From the NCBI GenBank assembly GCA_011176535.1, contig DUEP01000126.1:1-36588 (forward strand): 36,588 nt of DNA. The letters run 5' to 3'. Shown here one piece after another: positions 14,930 through 22,393 of the stretch (position 1 is the first letter of the stretch; each line of letters begins with the position of its first letter). Origin of the DNA: Anaerolineae bacterium. Its GTDB lineage: Bacteria > Chloroflexota > Anaerolineae > Anaerolineales > DRMV01. A model generated the notes under the pieces. The model saw only the letters and a program-made list of their open reading frames with translations. It did no database searches and was not told the origin of the DNA. The translations under genes and the position numbers were made by a program.

Positions 14930-16006
14930 TCAACCTAGCCCCTCGATCACGGTGATCTTCGTGCCGCCGGGCATGCTCACCGTGACATCCCCCGGATCGT
15001 AGGGCACGGAAGGGGCCGTCCAGCGAAAGACCCACAGCGCATCTTCGGGCCGGGTGTTCACGCAGCCGTGGGACATGGGCACGCCGAAGTTGTTGTGCCA
15101 GAAGGTGCTGTGGATGGCGACGCCATTGTCGGCGAAGAGGGAGGTCCAGCCGATGCCGGGCAAATCGTACCCCCCGCCGGTGGACCCGCCGCTCATGTGG
15201 ACGCTGACCAGTTTGCGCCAGATGGGGTAGGTGCCCAGAGGGGTCGCCCACTTGTCCACCGCCTGCCCGGCGGCGTTGAACCTGGCCCCGGTGGACACGC
15301 GGCAAAAGTACACCTCGCTCCCACCTTCGTAACACGAGAGCGTCTGGTAGGTCACATTGACCACGATGCGCTTGTCTTCCACCTCGGGGGAGATAGGGGT
15401 CAACTCTTCCGGGGTGATGGGGCGGAAGGCTTCGGCCCGGGCCCAGAACCAGTCGCCGTAACTGCCGTAGCGGTCGCCCACGCGGTACCACACCAGCCCG
15501 TTTTCGTCGGTGCGGATGGCATTGGCCCAAAGGATTTGGCTGTAATACAGGCGTGGCCGCGAGGTGTGCTTGAGCCAGGGCGAGCGTGCGGGTGGGTTGT
15601 CCAGGATGATGTCCACATAGGGCACGCTCACTTCCACCCACATCCCCTCCGCGGCGTAGGGGAACCGCTGCAAGGGCTTGTTGGGCCGAAAGCGCACCGG
15701 CTGCAGATAGGGCGCCCAGACATAGCCTTTCTCGGTCTCCACGAAACGCTGACTGACGCGATAAGGGTTGCGGCCCACCACTTCCCGCTGCCAGGTCACC
15801 ACAGCATCCTCGTAAAGCACAGTGGCCGTCGGCGCGTCCACATCGGGGCGTACCTTGGCTTCCACCTTGCCGCCGACGCACACGCGTCCCAAGGGCGTGT
15901 CCTCGGGAAAGGTTTGCCAGGGGAGCAGCTGGCTCAGTGGGCGCAGCGCCACCGTGCCCAGCCCCAGGACGGCCAGTTTGAGAAAATCGCGGCGAGAAAG
16001 CATCAT
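14930..16006 (-). CDS. Tat-exported L,D-transpeptidase (YkuD domain)
   Basis: A 358-aa protein with a twin-arginine signal at the N-terminus (SRRDFLKLAVLGLG). The middle contains beta-rich SH3-like segments (for example TATVLYEDAVVTWQREVVG). The C-terminal YkuD domain carries the catalytic signature: His in AIHSTFWHNNFG, then MSHGCVNTRPEDALW with nucleophile Cys315. It should form 3-3 cross-links in peptidoglycan or attach proteins outside the membrane. The start at the double ATG (16006 or 16003) is chosen because the Tat signal begins there and GAGGG lies upstream. It lies 52 nt before ccdA on the same strand. Confidence 0.93.
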   Translation of the reverse strand: MMLSRRDFLKLAVLGLGTVALRPLSQLLPWQTFPEDTPLGRVCVGGKVEAKVRPDVDAPTATVLYEDAVVTWQREVVGRNPYRVSQRFVETEKGYVWAPYLQPVRFRPNKPLQRFPYAAEGMWVEVSVPYVDIILDNPPARSPWLKHTSRPRLYYSQILWANAIRTDENGLVWYRVGDRYGSYGDWFWARAEAFRPITPEELTPISPEVEDKRIVVNVTYQTLSCYEGGSEVYFCRVSTGARFNAAGQAVDKWATPLGTYPIWRKLVSVHMSGGSTGGGYDLPGIGWTSLFADNGVAIHSTFWHNNFGVPMSHGCVNTRPEDALWVFRWTAPSVPYDPGDVTVSMPGGTKITVIEGLG

Positions 16007-16089
16007 GGGACCCTCACAGTCTCCAAAGGATACCACAGAACGCGCCTTTTTCGGGTCCGGCTGGGCGGGGAACCCGGGGCGAGGCCGCG

Positions 16090-16116
16090 CCCCAGGGTGA
16101 AAACTCGCCCCTGGGG
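16090..16116 (-). terminator. Possible terminator hairpin after dcd
   Basis: A perfect 8-bp stem CCCCAGGG (16090-16097) with CCCTGGGG (16109-16116), 11-nt loop, abutting the dcd stop codon. There is no U-run on the minus strand, so intrinsic termination is uncertain. Confidence 0.45.
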
Positions 16117-16686
16117 TCAGTCCGTTTCCCGTAGCATCCGGGGCAGCACGATGCCCTGTTGGCGCTGATACTTGCCCTTCTTGTCGGCGTAGGAGATTTC
16201 GCACTCCTCGTCAGCCTCGAAAAAGAGCACCTGGGCAATGCCTTCGTTGGCGTAGATTTTGGCGGGTAAAGGCGTGGTGTTGGAGATTTCCAAGGTGACA
16301 TACCCTTCCCACTCCGGCTCGAAGGGCGTGACATTGACGATGATGCCGCAACGGGCGTAGGTGCTTTTGCCCAGACAAATGGTCAACACATTGCGCGGGA
16401 TACGGAAGTATTCCACCGAGCGGGCCAGGGCGAAGGAGTTGGGCGGGATGATGCACACATTACCCTTGAAGTCCACCATGGAGCGCGGGTCGAAGCCTTT
16501 GGGGTCCACCACGCTGGAGAACACGTTGGTGAAAATCTTGAACTCGTCGGCCACGCGGATGTCGTAGCCGTAGGACGATAGCCCGTAGGAGATGACACCG
16601 GTCTGGACCTGACGGTCGACAAAGGGCTCGATCATGCCATGCTCCAAAGCCATTTTGCGGATCCAATGGTCGGGTTTGAGGCCCAT
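16117..16686 (-). CDS. dcd: dCTP deaminase
   Basis: A 189-aa enzyme deaminating dCTP to dUTP (some relatives go on to dUMP) in the dTTP supply route. By comparison with E. coli Dcd, catalytic Ser108 and Arg112 (GKSTYARCG) and Glu133 (VTLEISN) are present, and the C-terminal lid has [22 protein letters not shown] lies four bases before the ATG, a strong ribosome-binding site that fixes the start. The family is usually a trimer. Whether the product is dUTP or dUMP is not decided by what I can read. Confidence 0.95.
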   Translation of the reverse strand: MGLKPDHWIRKMALEHGMIEPFVDRQVQTGVISYGLSSYGYDIRVADEFKIFTNVFSSVVDPKGFDPRSMVDFKGNVCIIPPNSFALARSVEYFRIPRNVLTICLGKSTYARCGIIVNVTPFEPEWEGYVTLEISNTTPLPAKIYANEGIAQVLFFEADEECEISYADKKGKYQRQQGIVLPRMLRETD

Positions 16687-16714
16687 GGTTTTCCTCCTTC
16701 ACGGGTTGTGGTTT

Positions 16715-16739
16715 CCTGCCCGCGAGAGGGACGGGCAGG
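16715..16739 (-). terminator. Hairpin after the acyltransferase gene
   Basis: A perfect 8-bp stem CCTGCCCG (16715-16722) with CGGGCAGG (16732-16739), 9-nt loop, in the gap between the acyltransferase stop and the dcd ribosome-binding site. Without a U-run it is a weak terminator at best. Confidence 0.45.
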
Positions 16740-16764
16740 TCGTGGCGCTCTACCGGCTCAGAGC

Positions 16765-17931
16765 CTAGGCGAGGGGCACGCGTTCCACGTCCGGGTTACG
16801 GGCGGGCGGAACGTATCGCCAGCGGTGGCCCCAGTTGATGAAGCGCTTTTCCAGCAGGTGATAATTCACCCAGGCAATGCCGTAGGTCACCCCGGCCGCC
16901 AGCAGGGTGACCCCGATAGAAGGCAGGTCTTGGAATCGGGGGGGCTGATGGAATATCCAGGCGTGAAGCAGGCCGTTGACGAGTTGATGGAAGAGGTAGA
17001 TGCCGTATGAAATCATGCCTATCTTGCGTAGCCAGGCTTTCTGGAGCAGGCGAGCCAGTCTGCCCTGTTCTTCGCTGAGGATCCACGCCAGAAGGGTGGC
17101 ATAGAGGAGGGCGTTGAAGAAAAGGTGGTTGGTGCTCCCCAACGGTTCGGAGAAGGAGAGGTAAAAGTAGCGGCCTGTCAGGAGGAGGAAAACCCAGGGT
17201 AGGACCTTTTTCCACCGGGCTGAGAGGCGGGCGCGGGATTCGAGAACCGCCAACAGCACGCCGAAGAACAGGGCGTCGAACCGCCATGGGGTGAACATGA
17301 AGCCATAGAATTTCCCGTCTCCACCCAGGGTGCGGCGTAACAAGAGGGGGAGTCCCAAAAAACCGAGCGCAACCCAGGGGAAGCGTCTGGGGGAGGTGAC
17401 GCGTACCAGCCAGGGAAGGAACAAGTAGAACTGTTCTTCAATGGCCAGGGACCAGGTGATGGCGAGAAATTCGTTCCCAAAGGTGCCGTGCAGAATCATG
17501 GCCAGATTTTGCCCATAAATTAGGTAGGCTTCCAAGGGAAGGGGGTTGGCGAAGAGGGTTGGGTCCAAGTTCAGAAAAGGGGCGTGGTGGGCCAACCAGC
17601 GTAAGCCCAGGAAGAGGAGCAGAAGTTCGTAGTAGGCAGGGAAAATCCGTGCGATGCGCCGGAGGTAGAACACGCGGTAGTAGTTTGGAGCTTCCCGGTG
17701 GTGGAGAAGGATGCGCCCGATGAGAAAACCTGAAAGCACGAAAAAGAGGTCCACCCCTGTGCCCCCTCGGCTCAGCAGGTGGCGTAGCCATTGGAGCAGC
17801 GGGGAAGGGCTTTGATGGATGGGAATCGCCACATAATGATAGGCGACCACCATCAGGATGGCGACCCCACGGACGCCGTCCAGGGCTGGGATGCGGCGCA
17901 GTGGGGCTGGGCGTGGCGTGGTCAAGGACAA
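16765..17931 (-). CDS. Acyltransferase 3 family membrane protein (OafA/YrhL type)
   Basis: A 388-aa polytopic protein with about ten helices. The N-terminus carries the family signatures RIPALDGVRGVAILMVVAYHY (catalytic-type His), GVDLFFVLSGFLI and FYLRRIARIFPAYY. It should transfer an acyl group, often O-acetyl, onto a surface glycan or lipid. No ATG or GTG start fits: TTG at 17931 or 17925 overlaps the TGA of the M23 gene, so translation is probably coupled; 17931 is given. By eye the gene is less GC-rich in codon choice than its neighbours, which may point to separate acquisition. Confidence 0.9.
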   Translation of the reverse strand: MSLTTPRPAPLRRIPALDGVRGVAILMVVAYHYVAIPIHQSPSPLLQWLRHLLSRGGTGVDLFFVLSGFLIGRILLHHREAPNYYRVFYLRRIARIFPAYYELLLLFLGLRWLAHHAPFLNLDPTLFANPLPLEAYLIYGQNLAMILHGTFGNEFLAITWSLAIEEQFYLFLPWLVRVTSPRRFPWVALGFLGLPLLLRRTLGGDGKFYGFMFTPWRFDALFFGVLLAVLESRARLSARWKKVLPWVFLLLTGRYFYLSFSEPLGSTNHLFFNALLYATLLAWILSEEQGRLARLLQKAWLRKIGMISYGIYLFHQLVNGLLHAWIFHQPPRFQDLPSIGVTLLAAGVTYGIAWVNYHLLEKRFINWGHRWRYVPPARNPDVERVPLA

Positions 17932-18938
17932 GGGAGCAGCCTCCAGTACACCACTGTGAGCCGTCCAGGCTCCGCGGTCAGCAACAGTTCATGCGGGCAC
18001 CCTAGGGCGACCACCTGAAGCCGGTAGGAGCCCGCCGGCAGGTTGCCCAATGCCTGGGTTTCGTGCCATTGGGGATCGCCGGCCAGGTTGGGGTCGGCGT
18101 AGGTTTCGAGGTATAGAGGGGCGGAGGAGGCGTCTGCCGGGATCACGCTGACGGCGGAAGAGGTCCCGTTAAAGTAGATGGGGTTCCCCTGAGGGTCGGT
18201 GATGCGCCAGGCGACCACGCTCATTCCCTCGGGTGGGCGCAACCAGAGCAGGGGGTTCTGCACGGCGTCGTAGGTATTCTGGCCCAGGCGCACTTCCAGG
18301 TGCAGATGAGGCCCTACGGCCACGCCACGGCTGCCTACGGTGCCGATGAGGTCGCCCTGGGCCACCTGTTGCCCAACGGTCACGGTGATGGTCTCCAGGT
18401 GGCCGAAAAGGGTGAACACCGGTTGCGGCAGGCCAGGGAAGGTGTGGCGCAGCACCACCGCCTGGCCGTAATAGTTGGGCCAGGGTGCCAGCAGATGTTC
18501 CGGGGCATCGTCAGGGCCGGCGAAGACCACCTCGCCAGAGGCCGGAGCGAGCACGGGGTCGCCTTGCGCGGCGGGGAGATCCAAGCCGTGGTGCGGGTCC
18601 CGGCGTCCGCGAGCCGTGCCGCCGAAGGGGTAGTAGGCCAGGGTAGCCGCATCGGGGGGCGGCACGGGCCACGCCAGCATGAAATGGCCGGGCAGCACGC
18701 ACACGGGCCCGGCGCAGGGCACGGAAGTCGGCGTGGGTGTGGGCAACTCAGGAGGAGGCATTGGGCTGGGGGGGAGGGGGGAAGGAAGAGGGGAGGCGGT
18801 GAAGGTGGGCCGAAGCGCAGGCGAAGGGGGAAGGGGCGTTGGAGTGATCGGGCCACGACAAGAGGCCAGCACCAACACGCCGAAGACGGCCCACCCGAGG
18901 AGGACGAGGCGGCGGTTTCGCGTGTGCTCGAAGGTCAT
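17922..18938 (-). CDS. M23 (LytM-type) endopeptidase lipoprotein
   Basis: A 338-aa protein with lipoprotein signal LVLASC (lipid-modified Cys27), then a long Pro/Thr/Ser spacer (about 30-70). The LytM domain lies near 90-235: HHGLD gives the first His and Asp zinc ligands, and HLHLEV gives the HxH motif. The C-terminal 100 residues are a beta-rich domain of unknown type. It should cut peptide stems of peptidoglycan or act as a wall-binding regulator. ATG 18938 is preferred to an upstream TTG at 18950; no clear Shine-Dalgarno is seen. Its end overlaps the acyltransferase start. Confidence 0.9.
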   Translation of the reverse strand: MTFEHTRNRRLVLLGWAVFGVLVLASCRGPITPTPLPPSPALRPTFTASPLPSPLPPSPMPPPELPTPTPTSVPCAGPVCVLPGHFMLAWPVPPPDAATLAYYPFGGTARGRRDPHHGLDLPAAQGDPVLAPASGEVVFAGPDDAPEHLLAPWPNYYGQAVVLRHTFPGLPQPVFTLFGHLETITVTVGQQVAQGDLIGTVGSRGVAVGPHLHLEVRLGQNTYDAVQNPLLWLRPPEGMSVVAWRITDPQGNPIYFNGTSSAVSVIPADASSAPLYLETYADPNLAGDPQWHETQALGNLPAGSYRLQVVALGCPHELLLTAEPGRLTVVYWRLLPCP

Positions 18939-19013
18939 AGGCGGCGTCAAAAGGCGTCCCGATGGGGGAAGAAGGGGGGGTGACGTACCGGAGTTCTGAG
19001 CGGAGGGGCCCTG

Positions 19014-19541
19014 TTATGCCCGGAAGTAACCCCGGCGCAAGGGGCGGATTTCTTCCACTGTGATGAAGGCGTTGGGATCCAGGCGGGCCACCAGCTCGCG
19101 GATCTCGGGCACCTGACGGCGGGTAACACTCAGGTTGAGCACGGTGACCGTGCCGTCGCGCCCGCGCCCGGCCACTTCGGTGACGGCGAAGCCGGCCTTG
19201 CGCAGCCCTTGAGCCAGGGCAGCCCCCTGGCGGGGGCTAATCACCCGCACATGGGCATAGCCCATGGCCAGACGCTCTTCCAGCCACATACCCACCACCG
19301 TGCCGGTGGCGAAACCGGCGGCGTAGCCCACCATGTTGAGGATGTTGTCCAGATTGGTGAGCACCTGGCTGATGGCCAGCACAAAGACCAGGGCCTGGAA
19401 GAAGCCTAGCACCCAGGCCAGAGCCTTTTGCCCGCGGATGACGAACAGCAGGCGCAAGGTGGCCGCCGAGACATCCACGATGCGTAAGGCGAAAATCAGC
19501 AGCGTCGAACCGATCCCGGCGAGCCAAGGGAGTTGAATCAT
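19014..19541 (-). CDS. UPF0316 (DUF2179) membrane protein, copy 2
   Basis: A 175-aa protein with three N-terminal membrane helices (about 5-90) and a cytoplasmic DUF2179-type domain (about 95-170; VRVISPRQGAALAQGLRKAG, then GRDGTVTVLNL). This matches the UPF0316/YebE family. The DUF2179 fold is thought to bind small ligands, but the function is unknown. The ATG at 19541 overlaps the stop of its paralogue (ATGA). The reading frame further upstream belongs to a different gene and is not included. Confidence 0.88.
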   Translation of the reverse strand: MIQLPWLAGIGSTLLIFALRIVDVSAATLRLLFVIRGQKALAWVLGFFQALVFVLAISQVLTNLDNILNMVGYAAGFATGTVVGMWLEERLAMGYAHVRVISPRQGAALAQGLRKAGFAVTEVAGRGRDGTVTVLNLSVTRRQVPEIRELVARLDPNAFITVEEIRPLRRGYFRA

Positions 19542-20083
19542 GGTCGCCCTCCTATGCCGCTCCGCCACACGCCGCGACGGATGGGCCGCACCGTCTCGGC
19601 CGTGACGAAGGCGTCGGGGTCGGCCTCCGTGACCAGTTGCAACACACGCGGAAGTTCCTGCTGGATGACACCAATGTTGATCAGGGTGACCGTGCCGTCC
19701 CGCCCCTGGGCCGGTACTTCGGTGAAGGCGTAGTCTGCGGCGCGCAGCGCCTGCCCCACAGCGCCACCCCGGCGGGAACTGATGATGCGCAGATGGACAT
19801 GGCCGGGCATCAGGCGGCGTTCCAGCATCATACCAAACACGCTCCCGGTGGCAAAGCCCAGGGCGTAGCCCATCAGCGGCAACGGGCGCTCGAGGGAGGT
19901 GGTCACCATGCCCAGGGCCAGGAGGAAGAGGATGGATTGGAGAAAAGAAAGCAGCCATGCCCAGGCCTTGTGGCCGCGGGCGATGGCTGCCAGGCGCAAG
20001 GTGTCCAGCGTCAACCCTGCCAGGCGAAGGAAGAACAACAGCACGGCGGCGACCCAGAGGGTGCGCGGTGCCCAGGCGAACAT
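19538..20083 (-). CDS. UPF0316 (DUF2179) membrane protein, copy 1
   Basis: A 181-aa paralogue of the next gene with the same architecture: three helices (GYALGFATGSVFGMMLE at the end of the third), then a soluble domain with RIISSRRGGAVGQALRAADYAFTEV (read here in parts) and GRDGTVTLINI. GAGGAGG four bases before the ATG fixes the start, 18 nt after the alpha-glucan phosphorylase stop. The tandem pair probably arose by duplication and may form a hetero-oligomer. Function is unknown. Confidence 0.88.
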   Translation of the reverse strand: MFAWAPRTLWVAAVLLFFLRLAGLTLDTLRLAAIARGHKAWAWLLSFLQSILFLLALGMVTTSLERPLPLMGYALGFATGSVFGMMLERRLMPGHVHLRIISSRRGGAVGQALRAADYAFTEVPAQGRDGTVTLINIGVIQQELPRVLQLVTEADPDAFVTAETVRPIRRGVWRSGIGGRP

Positions 20084-20101
20084 CGTGCCTCCTCGGAGCC
20101 T

Positions 20102-22273
20102 TTACAGGTCTTCGGAAACCTTTTCGAGCTGGCCCTGAATGATGGGCAGGTAAAGTTGTTCCAGATATTCTTTGAGCATCCGTCGGGTGCTGAACTGGGG
20201 CGCTACGGTGCGAATGGACTCTTTCATGCGGGCAATCCACTCGCCGGGGAGACCATCCGAGGAGCGTTTGCGGTAGTACATGGGGATGATTTCGTTTTCC
20301 AGCGTCTCATACAGGCTTTCGGCGTCGGCTTCGTCCTGCAGGTCGGGGTCCTCGTAATCGCAGTCTTCCCCGATGGCCCAGCCGTTGTGGCCGTTGTAGC
20401 CTTCGCGCCACCAGCCGTCAAGCACCGAGAAGTTGAGCACGCCGTTGATGGCCGCTTTCATCCCCGAAGTGCCGCTGGCCTCGTTGGGCCTACGGGGCGT
20501 GTTGAGCCACACATCCACGCCCTGGACCAGATGGCGGGCTACATTCATGTCGTAATCCTCGATGAACACCAGACGTCCGCCGTTTTCGGCCAGTTTGACC
20601 TTGCGGTACACCTCCTGGATGAGGCGCTTGCCCGGCTCGTCGGCGGGGTGGGCTTTGCCGGCGAAGATGATCTGCACCGGCATGTTGGGCCGGTTGAGCA
20701 GTTCGAGCAGACGCTCGAAGTTGCGCAGCACCAGGCTGGCCCGCTTGTAGGTGGCAAAGCGGCGGGCAAAGCCGATGGTCAGGGCATAGGGGTCAAGCAG
20801 CGCCCCGGCGGCGACTACCTGTACCGGATGCACGCGGAGTTCCAGCCACATCTTGCGCGCCCGCTCGCGCATGAAGGCCACCAACTTGCGTTTGAGGTGT
20901 CGATGCACGGCCCACAGTTCCGCGTCGGGGATGCGCTCCACCTGTTCCCACACGGCGGGGTCGTCCATGTGTTCCCGCCAGTCCGGGCCTAAGTAGCGGT
21001 CGAAGAGGATGGTGAGCCGACGGGCCAGCCAGGATTCCAGGTGGACGCCGTTGGTCACATGGCTGATGGGGACCTCATCCTCGCGGCGGTCGGGCCAGAG
21101 AAAGTGCCACATGCGGCGGGCCACCTGCCCGTGCAGTTCCGACACCCCATTGCGGAAGCGCGAAAGACAAAAGGCCAGGATGGGCATGCTGAAGGTCTCG
21201 CCCCAGGTGTGTTGTTGCCGGGCCAGGTCGAGGAATTGCTCGCGGGTCAGGCCCAGTTCCGGCCACAGGTAGGCGAAGTATTTCTCCACCAGCCACACGG
21301 GAAACTCGTCGTTGCCCGCGGGGACCGGCGTGTGGGTGGTGAACACATTTTGCGCGGACACCTGTTGTTTGGCCTCGGCAAAGGAAAGCCCCTGGGCCAC
21401 ATACTCCCGAATGCGTTCCAGGGTCATGAAGGCCGAGTGCCCCTCGTTCATGTGCCACACCGTGGGGTTATACCCCAAGCGGCGCAAGGCGCGCACGCCG
21501 CCGATGCCCAGGACGAGTTCCTGGGCGATGCGTAGTTCCAGGTCGCTGAGGTACAGGCGGGAAGTCAGGGCCCGATCCTCGGGGGCGTTGTCCTCTACAT
21601 CGGCGTCCAGCAGGTACAGGGGTATCCGGCCCACCTGGATTTTCCAGAGGCGGAGGCGCAGTTCCCGGCCGGGTAGGGTCACCGAAACCGTCAGGGGGGA
21701 GACCCCATCTTCTTCGTAGAGGGGAACGATGGGCAGTTCTTCGTAGGCCAGGTCCACACCCAGGGCTTCCTGCCAGCCGTCATCGGAGATGCGTTGGGTG
21801 AAGTAGCCATGGGTGTAAAAGAACCCCACGGCCACCAGGGGCAGCCCCAGGTCGCTGGCTTCTTTGAGGTGGTCACCTGAAAGCACCCCCAGGCCACCGG
21901 CATAGATGGGCAGCGTTTCGTGCAGCCCGAACTCGGTAGAGAAATAGGCGATGGTACCCTGTACATCGGGGTATTGGCGGCGGAACCAGGTGTCCCTGGC
22001 CTGGAGGTAGGCGTCGAACTGGCGCAGGATGCGATCGTAGAGGGCCAGGTAGTAGCGGTCGGCGGCCACGGCGTTGAGTTGGGCGCGGGCCACCTGCCGG
22101 AGAAAGCGAATGGGGTTGTGCCCGGTCTCTTCCCACAAGGCTTTGTCGATGTGGGTGAAGAGGCGCTGGGCATTGGGTTTCCAGGTCCACCACAGGTTGT
22201 ACGCCAGTTCGCCCAGGCGTTCGATGCGCTTGGGCAAACTGAAGTGGTTGGGTGGGATTTCGCGAAAAGCCAT
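20102..22273 (-). CDS. glgP: Alpha-glucan (glycogen/maltodextrin) phosphorylase, short form
   Basis: A 723-aa GT35 enzyme that phosphorolyses alpha-1,4-glucan to glucose-1-phosphate. The N-terminus (LPKRIERLGELAYNLWWTW) is the DUF3417 segment of the short archaeal/bacterial phosphorylases, which lack the animal-type regulatory extension. FSTEFGLHETLPIYAGGLG, HMNEGHSAF and the PLP-lysine loop EASGTSGMKAAING (Lys606) are in place. The start MAFREIPP is chosen because AAGGAG lies seven bases upstream; an upstream in-frame start lacks this. A TAAAAT -10 lies at 22309-22314. It heads a run with the UPF0316 pair, M23 lipoprotein and acyltransferase. Confidence 0.96.
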   Translation of the reverse strand: MAFREIPPNHFSLPKRIERLGELAYNLWWTWKPNAQRLFTHIDKALWEETGHNPIRFLRQVARAQLNAVAADRYYLALYDRILRQFDAYLQARDTWFRRQYPDVQGTIAYFSTEFGLHETLPIYAGGLGVLSGDHLKEASDLGLPLVAVGFFYTHGYFTQRISDDGWQEALGVDLAYEELPIVPLYEEDGVSPLTVSVTLPGRELRLRLWKIQVGRIPLYLLDADVEDNAPEDRALTSRLYLSDLELRIAQELVLGIGGVRALRRLGYNPTVWHMNEGHSAFMTLERIREYVAQGLSFAEAKQQVSAQNVFTTHTPVPAGNDEFPVWLVEKYFAYLWPELGLTREQFLDLARQQHTWGETFSMPILAFCLSRFRNGVSELHGQVARRMWHFLWPDRREDEVPISHVTNGVHLESWLARRLTILFDRYLGPDWREHMDDPAVWEQVERIPDAELWAVHRHLKRKLVAFMRERARKMWLELRVHPVQVVAAGALLDPYALTIGFARRFATYKRASLVLRNFERLLELLNRPNMPVQIIFAGKAHPADEPGKRLIQEVYRKVKLAENGGRLVFIEDYDMNVARHLVQGVDVWLNTPRRPNEASGTSGMKAAINGVLNFSVLDGWWREGYNGHNGWAIGEDCDYEDPDLQDEADAESLYETLENEIIPMYYRKRSSDGLPGEWIARMKESIRTVAPQFSTRRMLKEYLEQLYLPIIQGQLEKVSEDL

Positions 22274-22308
22274 AGGATGCTCCTTGGCAAGGATACCAAC
22301 AAATGCCG

Positions 22309-22314
22309 ATTTTA
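22309..22314 (-). promoter_or_regulatory. Putative extended -10 (TGG-TAAAAT) for glgP
   Basis: TGGTAAAAT on the minus strand, 35 nt before the glgP ATG. The 120-nt gap to the pump gene also holds an imperfect inverted repeat (CTTTTCCG with CGGAAAAG) that could terminate the pump transcript, without a U-run. Confidence 0.45.
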
Positions 22315-22393
22315 CCATGAGAAGAAGCGCCCCGCTTTTCCGGAGGCGCTGCGCATGGTCGAGAAGCGCGGAAAAGGGGGCCGCGACGGCTTT

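Noticed and set aside
19014-20240. A 408-residue frame joining a UPF0316 gene to upstream sequence
   Set aside because: The upstream part is an antisense-like frame over its paralogue and glgP; ATG 19541 fits the family start.
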